Origin: Hordeum vulgare subsp. vulgare
Taxonomy: Eukaryota; Streptophyta; Magnoliopsida; Poales; Poaceae
Assembly: GCF_904849725.1 (NCBI RefSeq)
Contig: NC_058518.1
Span: forward strand, 14,900,147-14,964,146
DNA length: 64,000 nt
Reading direction: 5' to 3'
Shown here: positions 36,301 to 46,850 of the stretch, piece by piece
How positions within the stretch are numbered: position 1 is the first letter of the stretch
Layout of the letters: each line of letters begins with the position of its first letter
Translations under genes and position numbers: made by a program
Notes under the pieces: model-generated
The model's input: only the letters and a program-made list of their open reading frames with translations
What the model was told of the DNA's origin: nothing
Databases searched by the model: none

Positions 36301-36668
36301 GATGCTCATCTTTGCAAGGCAAATGAAACATAATTATTAGGTTAATTGTTGGAATGCATGGACAGACAGCCAAACATATCTTTTGATATTTTATTATCAT
36401 TTAATCCTACTTATTCAGCTAAGGAAGAGTAACATCACACATGCACAGCTAAGCCAGCTAATTCAGATTACAACAATACATTTGCATAATAAAATTTGAC
36501 AGTATTTTACATCACCAGCCTCCAAGATATTTTACTTAGCATATTACATTTCACTTAGCATATTAAGACACATTTTATAAATCTGACAGTATAACCACAA
36601 GGAGCAACTTGCATACCAATGGTTGGCCTCGGGTTTGACCTTGTCATCCTTGCCATGGATGATCTTGA
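33389..36668 (-). CDS. Transposase_24/TNPA-like gene of CACTA-A
   Basis: A multi-exon minus-strand gene read from about 36668 down. Pieces in order: MARMTRSNPRPTIG (36650 area); KHEKVRARNMMRNNRIFQSLG with acidic repeats (about 36310-36090); a basic, Pro/Asp-rich part with GMDFESLVEMRDEFPPMDEE (about 35960-35580); HRLRKGKGLERITKSLGTKV (about 35445-35190); KKKYFDTVAANKVS and DLTDGEWKALVQMW (about 35090-34900); TYVSNKINREKVVH (about 34590-34500); ELSAIDLFKATHNSKKHVFL (about 34398-34300); and a last coiled-coil exon (33760-33389). This is the layout of plant En/Spm family Transposase_24 proteins, thought to bind subterminal repeats. GT/AG sites border the exons I checked. I saw no certain lesion, but did not prove an intact frame; 5' exons may extend to 38.9 and 45.9 kb. 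Confidence 0.7.
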
Positions 36669-38789
36669 GGTGGTGCTTGCAAAATAGAATAAACAACAAT
36701 CCGATACAACAAGGATAAAGTAAAATGATGCACTTATATCAATAAAGGAAAGCATTTAGACGAGCATGCACATACATGTAATACATGTGAAGCAAACTTG
36801 TTGGATCAACAATATAGTGATGTAGTTAATGCATCGGTACTAATACATGTAAAACACTTGGACCAGCATGCACATACACGTGTAGCAATGCACATACAGT
36901 TAATGCATTAGTACTAAACTGAGAGTTGAAGCAAGCAACTAAATTGAAGCACTTGGACCAGCATGCACATACAAGTGTAGCAATGCATCAGTATTAATAC
37001 ATGTGAAACAGGAGGTAGTAATGTACTAAACTGATAGTTGAAGAAAACTATATATGTGAAGCAATGCATTAACTATTTACAACAATTACTTTTATGTTTT
37101 AACTTGCAATTTTATCCATGTACCTGCAATCATCTATAAGCAAAGTAATTACTCAACTGTATCCCTAATGGAGGCAAACATATGCATTCATAGCAACTAG
37201 TTGCCCAACATTTGGTGAATGAAGAAGCAAGCAGTGTGCAAGCAAGCAAGCAAAGTGCATAAGTGCTACTAATACAAGAAAGCAAGCAAAAGAAGTGCTA
37301 CTGATAGAAATAAGCATAGTGCTACTGATAGAAACAAGCAAGCAAGGAAGAAAATTGAAGAGGAGCAAGCAAGCAAGTATTGTTGATACAAACCCTAGTA
37401 ACTTCTTCTCCAAGTGCTACTGATACAAGCAAGTATTGCTGATGGAAACTCTAATTAACCATGTATGCTAGCAAGCAAGCAAGCCATAGTAGTCAAGCAA
37501 CATGAACATGAACCCTAACCACATGAAGCAGACTACCAGAGGGGGATAGAACGAACCACCTGGAATAAATCCCATGAACATGAACAAGAACCTCTAGGAG
37601 CTCCTAGATTGACTGAATCCTAACCCTAGATCGACCAGGTGGGGGTTGTAGCCTCATTTGTTACCCATCACAAATGCAGGACCCCATGAACCCTAACCCC
37701 ACAAACCCCATGAAACCCATGCATAAAGTACACAAGCAAGCAAAGTGCTAGTAGTACTGCTGATGCAATTCCTAACCTTATGTATGCTAGCAAGCAACTA
37801 AATTGAAGATTAGCAGCAAGCAAGCAATGCACATACAAGTGTAGCAATGCATCAGTATTAATACATGTGAAACAGGAGGTAGTAATGTACTAAACTGATA
37901 GTTGAAGAAAACTATATATGTGAATCAATGCATTAACTATTTACAACAATTACTTTTATGTTTTAACTTGCAATTTTATCCATGTACCTGCAATCATCTA
38001 TAAGCAAAGTAATTGCTCAACTATATTCCCTAATGGAGGCAAACATATGCATTCATAGCAACTTGTTCCCCAACATCATTCACTTCAAGCACTGCTTCAG
38101 TAAGACACACTAACAAGAAATGCACATACAAGTGTAGCAAAGCACAGTAGAATTAATCGCATGCTTTAGCAAGATAAATGTTCTTCCCATCATCGAAACA
38201 ACATACAGAATATATTATGCCACGTTATTTCAAATGAACAACAAATTATGTTCAGAAAAAATTAAAACAAGCCACCTATATCCAGACTCATCACTACTAC
38301 TCAAGTCAAGTCAAGCCAAGCCAAGCCAAACACCAGCAGAAGCTCAAGCTGACTGTTTCCAAAGAAAAACACAAGCTCAAGCTCTTAGTAGTATTAACTT
38401 TGAAGACACCATAACAGTTGTAATAAATAGATGGGTATTTGGCCTTGCAGGGAAATACCATCACCAGCAGAAGAAGCATACAACTCAGCCACATCCACGG
38501 CCTAGTGCGACTCGCTTCTCTACGCAGATCAAAACCACGGTAAATTAAAACCGCCAACCCTAAACCCTTATTTACCCCATGAACCCTAACCCCACTACAA
38601 CTGACATATTGTGCTACAGCATGAACCGTAACCCTAGCCCCATGAACCCTAGAAGAACACATGAGGGGGATCTAGCCCAACATGAACCCTAGAAGAACAC
38701 ATGAGGGGCAACCCATGAACATCGACGGGAGATGGGTCGAGGGGATGGGTCGAGAGGAACACATGAGGGGTACCTGTCATCGTCGAGTG
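36669..38789. other. Intron-like part of the CACTA-A TNPA-like gene
   Basis: AT-rich sequence with many AAGCAAGCAAG and ACATACAAGTGTAGCA phrases and two 248-bp direct repeats. Near 38580-38770, CATGAACCCTAGAAGAACACATGAGGGG recurs in part. No confident exon was found; short frames overlap on both strands. Confidence 0.45.
36964..38076. repeat. 248-bp direct repeat pair
   Basis: 36964-37211 and 37828-38076 are nearly identical (TGCACATACAAGTGTAGCAA to the CCCAACAT end), about 864 bases apart, with only a handful of differences. A segmental duplication inside the element. Confidence 0.85.
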
Positions 38790-38906
38790 TTGATTATGTA
38801 TATGTACCCGCTGTCGTCGTTGTCGATGTAGTTGTAGCCGTCGTCGATGTAGTCGCAGCCGCCGTCGATGTAGTCGTAGCCGTCGACGCCGATGTAGATG
38901 TAGCCG
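38790..38906 (-). pseudogene. DYID-repeat coding stretch, downstream part
   Basis: On the minus strand 38906-38800 reads YIYIGVDGYDYIDGGCDYI and continues DDGYNYIDNDDSGYIYI: Asp/Tyr-rich repeats in one frame. Across the LTR element at 38907-45841 the same frame begins at about 45895 with DDYINDVDGYIYINDDG. It looks like a 5' exon of the TNPA-like gene or a separate small gene of CACTA-A, broken by the insertion. The triplet repeat origin means chance coding is possible. Confidence 0.4.
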
Positions 38907-40524
38907 TGATACGTCTCAAACGTATCTATAATTTTTGATGGTTTCATGCTATTATCTTGCCATCTTTGGATGTTTTATGTACCTTTTATATCTTTTTTGG
39001 GACTAACTTATTAATTCAGTGCCAAGTGCCAGTTCCTGTTTTTTCTGTGTTTTTGGCTCTTTTCAGATCTGATTTTGGAACGGAGTCCAAACGGAATAAA
39101 ATCCCCAAATTTTTTTCCCTAACGGAAGAAGATCAGGGGGCCTGTGGGCCAAGCCAGGAGGGCTCTAGGGAGCCCACAAGCCCCCACTCCGCCACCAGGG
39201 GGGAGGCGGCGGTGGCAGGGCTTATGGCCTCCCTGAGCGCCCCCTGACCTAGATCTTTGGCCTATATATTCCCTAAAATACAGCAAAAAATCAGGGATCC
39301 ATGAAAATACTTTTCCGCCAACGCAAGCTTCCGTTTCCGCGAGATCTCATCTGGAGACCCTTCCCGGCGCCCTGCCGGAGGGGACTTTGGAGTTGGAGGG
39401 CTTCTTCATCATCATCATCGCCCCTCCAATGACTTGTGAGTAGTTCATTTCAGACCTACGGGTCCGTAGTTAGTAGCTAGATGCCTTCTTCTCTCTCTTG
39501 GATCTTCAATACAAAGTTCTCCATGATCTTCATGGAGATCTATCCGATGTAATCTTCTTTGGCGGTGTGTTTGTCGAGATCTGATGAATTGTGGATTTGT
39601 GATGAGATTATCTATGCTATATATATCTGAGTCTTTGCTGATTTCTTATATGCATGATTTGATATCCTTGTAAGTCTCTCCGAGTCTTGGGTTTTGTTTG
39701 GCCAACTGGATCTATGATTCTCGCAATGGGAGAAGTGCTTGGTTTTGGGTTCTTACCATGTGGTGACCTTTCCCAGTGACAGTAGGGGCAGCAAGGCACA
39801 CATTAAGTTGTTGCCATCAAGGGTAACAAGATGGGCTCTATCGTTGATATGAGATTTTCCATCTACATCATGTCATCTTGCTTAAGGCGTTACTCTGTTC
39901 TTTTGGACTTAATACACTAGAGGCATGCTAGATAGCGGTCGACGTGTGGAGTAATAGTAGTAGATGCAGACAGTATCGGTCTACTTGTTTCGGACGTGAT
40001 GCCTATAGATATAATCATTGCCATAGATGACGTCACGACTTTGCGCGGTTCTATCAATTGCTCGACAGTAATTTGTTCACCCACCGTTTACTTGCCTTCA
40101 TGAGAGAAGCCACTAGTAAACACTATGCCCCCGGGTCTATTCACATCTATCGTTTCCACTTTTGCTTTTACTTTGCTTTGTTACTTTGTTGCTTTCAGTT
40201 CTCACTTGGTGAACAATCTATAAGGGATTGACAACCCCTTCATAGCGTTCGGAGCAAGCTTTTTGTGTTTGTGCAGGATCTTGTGATACTCCTCCACTGG
40301 ATCGATACCTTGGTTCTCAAACTGAGGGAAATACTTGCCACCGCTGTGCTACATCACCCTTTCCGCTTCGAGGGAACACCAACGCAAGGCTGCAAGGCCC
40401 CGGGGGGAATCCTTTGCATATTTGCCTAGGAAGTCCCTTAAGGTGTAGCCGTAGCAGAAGGATTCCTGGTGCCGTCGACACGACTATTCCTGGCGCCGTT
40501 GCCAGGAAAGCACAGCTGACATCA
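38907..40524 (+). repeat. 5' LTR, TGATACGTCTC family
   Basis: 1,618 bp. Shares with the 3' LTR a proline-rich open frame near 39060-39240, which is not a gene. Confidence 0.9.
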
Positions 40525-40888
40525 GAAGTATTTCTGGCGTCGTTGCCGGGGAGGAGAGATCAAGATCAATCCAAGTAGGTCTCACAAACTCATCTCCTGC
40601 ATTTACTTTTGTTGCCAGTTGCCTCTCGTTTTCCTCTCCCCCACTTCACATTTGCCGTTTTTGTTTGCCTTTCTCCTTTGCCTTTTTCGTTTGCCGTTTT
40701 CGTTCGCCCTTTTCTCTCGCTTGCTTTCTGTTCGCTTGTGTGCCATGTGCCTTCAATATGCTTGCATCTTCGCTTGTTGAAAATCTAGTGATATGGATCC
40801 TCATCCACTAGCTAATCTCTTTAAGAGACCCACTTATGTGGAACGAATTGCTAGTGAGTTGAGGTAACTTGACTTTCTTTATGGAGTT

Positions 40889-41503
40889 TTGCTTCAGATG
40901 CGTGAATCTGAAAATCGTGATGAAGAAATTCATGAAGTGATTCACGAGGGCTCCTTGGATGAAAAGCATGATTGCAATGGTTTCACTATAAATCCTATTA
41001 GTGACAATCATGCTAAAAATATGCAAAACCCTAAGCTTGGGGATGCTAGTTTTGCTATGTCCCCTACTTGTTGCAATAGTCATGATTGGGGTGATGATCT
41101 TTCTTATGATCTTGAAAATTTGTTTAAGCCTCATGATGAATATGATATTTTCAACAATATTGAAAGTGGGATTGGAGAAGTCATGACTTTATTTGATGAT
41201 AATCCCACTATTTCTGAAGAGCGTCAACTTTGCATTCATGTGGATCATGAAAAGAATATCCTATGTGATAGTTACATTGTTGAATTCGAATATGATCCCA
41301 CATGTAATTGCTATGAGAGAGGAAAATATTTTGGTAGAAACTTTCATGTTACCAAATTACCTCTCGTTATGTGGAGATTGCTATTGTCTCTTTCTTCTTC
41401 CTTGCATATGGAAACTATTGGTTGTCTTGACAATCTGTTTTCCTATAAAATGCCTATGCATAGGAAGTATGTTAGACTTAGATGTGGTTTTCACATGCTT
41501 TAG
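40889..41503 (+). CDS. Acidic protein of the non-autonomous LTR element
   Basis: A 204-residue open frame, the only sizeable one between the LTRs. It is rich in Asp, Glu, His and Asn (for example HDWGDDLSYDLENLFKPHDE) and has Cys pairs near the middle (DPTCNCYERGKYFGRNFH), with no zinc knuckle, protease or RT motif. It starts about 365 bases after the 5' LTR, where gag would begin. An upstream piece at 40795-40860 (MDPHPLANLFKRPTYVERI-like) shares the transcript and might be its true start across a stop. Related non-autonomous wheat LTR elements carry such frames; function is unknown. Confidence 0.5.
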   Translation: MLQMRESENRDEEIHEVIHEGSLDEKHDCNGFTINPISDNHAKNMQNPKLGDASFAMSPTCCNSHDWGDDLSYDLENLFKPHDEYDIFNNIESGIGEVMTLFDDNPTISEERQLCIHVDHEKNILCDSYIVEFEYDPTCNCYERGKYFGRNFHVTKLPLVMWRLLLSLSSSLHMETIGCLDNLFSYKMPMHRKYVRLRCGFHML

Positions 41504-44221
41504 GATGCTCTTGTTGTGCTTCAATTCTTGACTTTTGTGAGAGCATCATTAAATGCCTAGCTAAGGCGTTAAACAAAAGCGCTTGTTGGGAGGCAACCCA
41601 ACGAATCTATCCTTTTTTCTTTATGTTTTGTGTTTTCCACACTTTCATAATTCTGTTATGATTGTGTTTTTTGTGTTTCTTTTTTGCGTTTGTGCCAAGC
41701 AAAACCGTTATGATTAGTCTTGGGGATGATCGTTTGGTCATGCTGGAAAAGATAGAAACTTTCTGCTCACGAAAAGAATTTTCATTTTTGTTCTGTAAGA
41801 GATTTGGAGTTGATTCTTTTTGCTGCTGATTTCTACGCAAATTCTACAGACTGTCGTAATTTTTCAGAATTTTTGGAGTACCAGAAGTATATGAAATATA
41901 CAGATTGCTACCGACTGGTCTGCTGTTAACAGATTCCGCTTTTGTTGTGTTGGTTGCTTATTTTGATGAAATTATGGATAGTATCAGGCGGTATTAGCCA
42001 TGGAAGATTGAAAATACAGTAATCCAACATCAGCGCAAGTAGAATTTAAGTTTGCTACAGTACCTAAGGAAGTGGTGGTTTGCTTTCTCATACTAATGCT
42101 ATCACGAGTTTCTGTTTAAGTTTCGTGTTGTGAAGTTTTCAAGTTTTGGGTGAAGTTCTTATGGACAAAGAGATAAAGAGTGGCAAGAGATCAAGCTTGG
42201 GGATGCCCAAGGCACCCCAAGAGATTCAAGGATGCCGTAAAATCCTAAGCTTGGGGATGCCCCAGGAATGCATCCCCTCTCTCGTCTTCAATCCATCGGT
42301 AACGTTACTTGGGGCTATATTTTTATTCACCACATGTTATGTGTTTTTGCTTGGAGCGTCTTGTATCGTAGGAGTCTTTTATTTTTGTTGTGTCAGAGTC
42401 ACCCTTGCTGCACACCTATAGAGAGAGACATGCACTCACCGTGATTTTGTCGAGCTTCACATATATCTTTTGGTAGACAATTCAGCTCACATGTGCTTCA
42501 CTTATATCTTTTGAGCTAGATACTTTAGCTCTATGTGCTTCACTTATACCTTTTAGAGCGCAGCGGTGCATGGCTTGGTAGTTGATCTATGCTTTGAAAG
42601 TAGTCTCAAAAAGGGTAGTTATCCAAAGGGATACGAAAACTTCCACCTTCATGTGCATTGAATAGTTAGAGAAGTTTGACTCATCTTAATTAGTTTTGAG
42701 TTGTGGTTATGGTAATATTGAAGTCATGCTAGTAAGGTGTTGTGGATCTAGAAATACTTGTATTGAAGTTAGTGATTCCGTAGCATGCACGTATGGTGAA
42801 CCGCTATGTGATGAAATCTGAGCATGATTAGTCTATTGATTGTCATCCTTTGCGTGGCGGTCGGGATCGCGCGATGGTTTATACCTACCAACCCTTCCCC
42901 TATGAGTATGCGTTGAATGCTTTGTTTTGATTACTAATAAAACTTTTGCAACAAGTATATGAGTTCTTCATGACTAATGTTGAGTCCATGGTTTAGATGC
43001 ACTTTCACCTTCCACCATCATTATCTTCTTAGTGCCGTGCAACTTTCGCCGGTGCAAAAAACCCACCATTAGCCTCCCTCAAAACAGCCACCATACCTAC
43101 CTACTATGCCTTTTTCAAAGTCATTCTGAGATATATTTCCATGCAACTATCACCATGACATGTGCCACCACGTCTACATTGCCATTGCATGATCATAAGA
43201 TAGCTAGCATGATGTTTCCATTAATGTCTATGCCATGCTAGATCATTGTGACGGTACACTACCGAAGACATTCCATATAGAGTCATTGTTGCTCTAAGTT
43301 TTGAGTTGAAAGTGTGATGATCATCATTAATGGAGCATTGTCCCATGTGAGGAAATAAAAGAGGCCAAAGAAGCCCACCAAAAAAAGAGAGGCCAAAGAG
43401 CCCACCAAAAACAAAACAAAAAATGAGAGAAAAAGAGAGAAGGGACAATGCTACCACTTTTTTCACACTTGTGCATATTAAGCACCATGATCTTCATGAT
43501 TGAGAGTCTCTCGTTTTGTCACCACCATATAGCTAGTGGGAAATTTTCATTATATAACTTGGCTTGTATATTCCAATGATAGGCTTCCTCAAAATTGCCT
43601 TAGGTCTTCATGAGCGAGCAAGTTGGATGCACAACCACCTGTTTTCTTTAAGAGATTTCACATACTCTTAGCTCTAGTGCATTATTTGTATGGCAATCCC
43701 TACTCATTCACATTGATATCTATTGATGAGCATCTCCACAGCTCATTGATATGCCTAGTTAATGTGACTATCTTCTCCTTTTCTGTCTTGCAACCTCCAC
43801 CACACTCCACACCATCTATAGTGCTATAACCATGGCTCACGCTCATGTATTGCGTGAGAGTCAAAAAGGTTTGAGAAAGTAAAGGTGTGAAACAATTACT
43901 TGGCCAATACCGGGGTTGTGCATGATTTAAATTCGTTGTGCAATGATGATAGAGCATAGCCAGACTATATGCTTTTGTAGGGATAACTTTCTTTTGGCCT
44001 TGTTATTTTGAAAGTTCATGATTACCTTGCTAGTTTGCTTGAATTATTATTGTTTCCACGTCAATAGCAAACTATTGTTTTGAATCTAATGGATCTGAAC
44101 ATTCACGTCACATAAGAGGAGTTACAAAGGACATCTATGCTAGGTAGCATGAAAGCATCAAAAAATCATTCTTTATCACTTCCCTACTCGAGGACGAGCA
44201 GGAGTTAAGCTTGGGGATGCT
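41504..44221. other. Non-coding interior of the non-autonomous LTR element
   Basis: The phrase AAGCTTGGGGATGCC recurs (42195, 42248, 44212), as does GGCAACCCAACG-type text near 41590. A run of purines with AAAGAGGCCAAAG lies at 43370-43440. There are no pol motifs on either strand. Confidence 0.6.
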
Positions 44222-45841
44222 TGATACATCTCAAACGTATCTATAATTTTTGATGGTTTCATGCTGTTATCTTGTCATCTTTGGATGTTTCATGTACCTT
44301 CTATATCTTTTTTGGGACTAACTTATTAATTCAGTGCCAAGTGCCACTTCCTGTTTTTTCTGTGTTTTTGGCTCTTTTCAGATCTGATTTTGGAACGGAG
44401 TCCAAACGGAAGAAAATCCCCGAAATGATTTTTTCCCGAACGGAAGAAGATCAGGGAGCCTGTGGGCCAAGCCAGGAGGGCTCCAGGGAGCCCACAAGCC
44501 CCCACTCCCCCACCAGGGGGGAGGTGGCGGTGGCAGGGCTTGTGGCCTCCCTAAGCGCCACCTGAACTAGATCTTTGGCCTATATATTCCCTAAAATACA
44601 TCAAAAATCAGGGGATCCACGAAAATACTTTTCCACCGCCGCAAGCTTCCATTTCCGCAAGATCTCATCTGGAGACCCTTCCCGGCGCCTTGCCGGAGGG
44701 GACTTTGGAGTTGGAGGCTTCTTCATCATCATCATCATCGCCCCTCCAATGACTCGTGAGTAGTTCAGTTCAGACCTACGGGTCCGTAGTTAGTAGCTAG
44801 ATGGCTTCTTATCTCTCTTGGATCTTCAATACAAAGTTTCCCATGATCTTCATGGAGATCTAACCGATGTAATCTTCTTTGGCGCTGTGTTTGTCGAGAT
44901 CCGATGAATTGTGGATTTGTGGTCAGATTATCTATGATATATATTTGAGTCTTTGCTGATTTATTATATGCACGATTTGATATCCTTGTAAGTCTCTCTG
45001 AGTCTTGGGTTTTGTTTGGCCAACTAGATCTATGATTCTTGCAATGGGAGAAGTGCTTGGTTTTGGGTTCTTACCATGTGGGGACCTTTCCCAGTGACAG
45101 TAGGGGCAGCAAGGCACACATTAAGTAGTTGCCATCAAGGGTAACAAGATGGGCTCTGTCTTTGATATGAGATTGCCATCTACATCATGTCATCTTGCTT
45201 AAGGCGTTGCTCTGTTCTTTTGGACTTAATACACTAGATGCATGTTGGATAGCGGTCGACGTGTGGAGTAATAGTAGTAGATGCAGACAGTATCGGTCTA
45301 CTTGTTTTGGACATGATGCCTATAGATATAATCATTGCCATAGATGACGTCACGACTTTGCGCGGTTCTATCAATTGCTCGACAGTAATTTGTTCACCCA
45401 CCGTCTACTTGCTTTCATGAGATAAGCCACTAGTAAACACTACGCCGCCGGGTCTATTCACATCTATCGTTTCCACTTTCGCTTTTACTTTGCTTTGTTA
45501 CTTTGTTGCTTTCAGTTCTCACTTGGCGAACAATCTATAAGGGATTGACAACCCCTTCATAGCGTTGGGAGCAAGCTTTTTGTGTTTGTGCAAGATCTTG
45601 TGATACTCCTCCACTGGATCGATACCTTGGTTCTCAAACTGAGGGAAATACTTACCACCGCTGTGCTACATCACCCTTTCCGCTTCGAGGGAACACCAAT
45701 GCAAGGCTCCAAGGCCACGGGGGAAATCCTTTGCATATTTGCCTAGGAAGTCCCTTAAGTCGTAACCGTAGCAGAAGGATTCCTGGTGCCGTCGACATGA
45801 CTATTCCTGACGCCGTTGCCAGGAAAGCACAGCTGACATCA
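44222..45841 (+). repeat. 3' LTR, TGATACGTCTC family
   Basis: 1,620 bp. Differs from the 5' LTR at dozens of positions (for example GTACCTTCT against GTACCTTTT, and an indel near 44415). Confidence 0.9.
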
Positions 45842-46850
45842 AGCCGTCGTCGTTGATGTAGATGTAGCCATCGACATCGTTGATGTAGTCGTCGTTTGGG
45901 AGAGGGGAGAGGGCGGAGGGGCGGCGCGCAGCACGGGAGGGGCGGCGGGGCGGCGCGGAGCTAGGGTTAGGAGCACGGGAGGGACGACGGAGTGGGGAGT
46001 GGAATGGATCCCGTGTGGGTAGTGGGGAGTGGAATGGAGAGGGGAGTGGTGGGTCCCGCGTGGTAGTGGGAGAGGGAGTGGAGGGAAATTTTGGTGGGGT
46101 GAGAGGGAAATTTTGGTGGGGTGGGAGGGAAATTTTTCACTAGTTTTTTAGGCTTTGGAGGCAGACTTTTTGTTTTGTTTTAGACTTAGATTTCAAAATT
46201 GTCTAAACAATAAATCAATAGGGAGAAGAAAAACAGTTTAGGGAATAAATGTGTCTTTCTTGTTTACATGAATAAATGTTGTAAAATACCAAATAATGTC
46301 TTATTAAATTCCGATGACCATGTGTCTTTCTTGTGGAAATCACTATACTTTGCTCACGCCAAAAGAAATAGTAGTGCTCAGCCCACTAACAAAGAAGCAA
46401 AGGACACATCGGCAAATTAACAATCAATAGGGAGAAGAAAAACAGTTTAGGGAATTCAGGGAGAGAGACAACATCAGAAAAATTAATGCATCTGAATGAG
46501 CCCGAAAAGAAGATATCTCTCATTAGCTGACAACCAATTGGCTAGAGAGAGCTTAGTAACATCAGTAGAGTAGCTTTGTCCGTCCTTTCAATCACAAGCT
46601 AGCATTCCCCTTCAAAATAAATAAGTGAAGCAGCGGTACATTGTTACCTACCGGAAAATAGTAAACAGACACAATAGTACTATGAGAGCTTGCTAGCATC
46701 ACTATATATTTGACAAGTACTCATCAAGAAGAGATAGTAGCACCCATCGGTCTCTCCCTTGCGCCTTGTCGGTATGTCAATACTGGAAGCAACATGCAAA
46801 TCCGTACGCAACCGAAGAGAAAGAGAGAATGATCAGAACGACGGGTATGA
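45842..46850. other. CACTA-A interior between LTR element and 660-bp array
   Basis: 45842-45900 continues the DYID-repeat frame on the minus strand. 45900-46140 is GC-rich with GGGAGAGGGGAG and GGGAAATTTTGGTGGGG repeats, a likely promoter or leader for the minus-strand gene. A 35-base phrase with AATAGGGAGAAGAAAAACAG occurs twice (46207 and 46424). The rest shows no gene. Confidence 0.45.

Larger units (their letters stand above)
38907..45841 (+). mobile_element. Non-autonomous LTR retrotransposon (TGATACGTCTC family)
   Basis: Two LTRs (38907-40524 and 44222-45841) start TGATACGTCTC/TGATACATCTC and end GCTGACATCA. AGCCG flanks the element on both sides (38902-38906, 45842-45846). The interior (3.7 kb) has no gag, protease, integrase or RT; it encodes one acidic protein of unknown function. 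A possible primer site, TCTGGCGTCGTTGCCGGGG, follows the 5' LTR, and AAGCTTGGGGATGCT precedes the 3' LTR. LTR differences are frequent (dozens seen), so it is clearly older than the copia element. Superfamily cannot be assigned from this copy. Confidence 0.9.
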
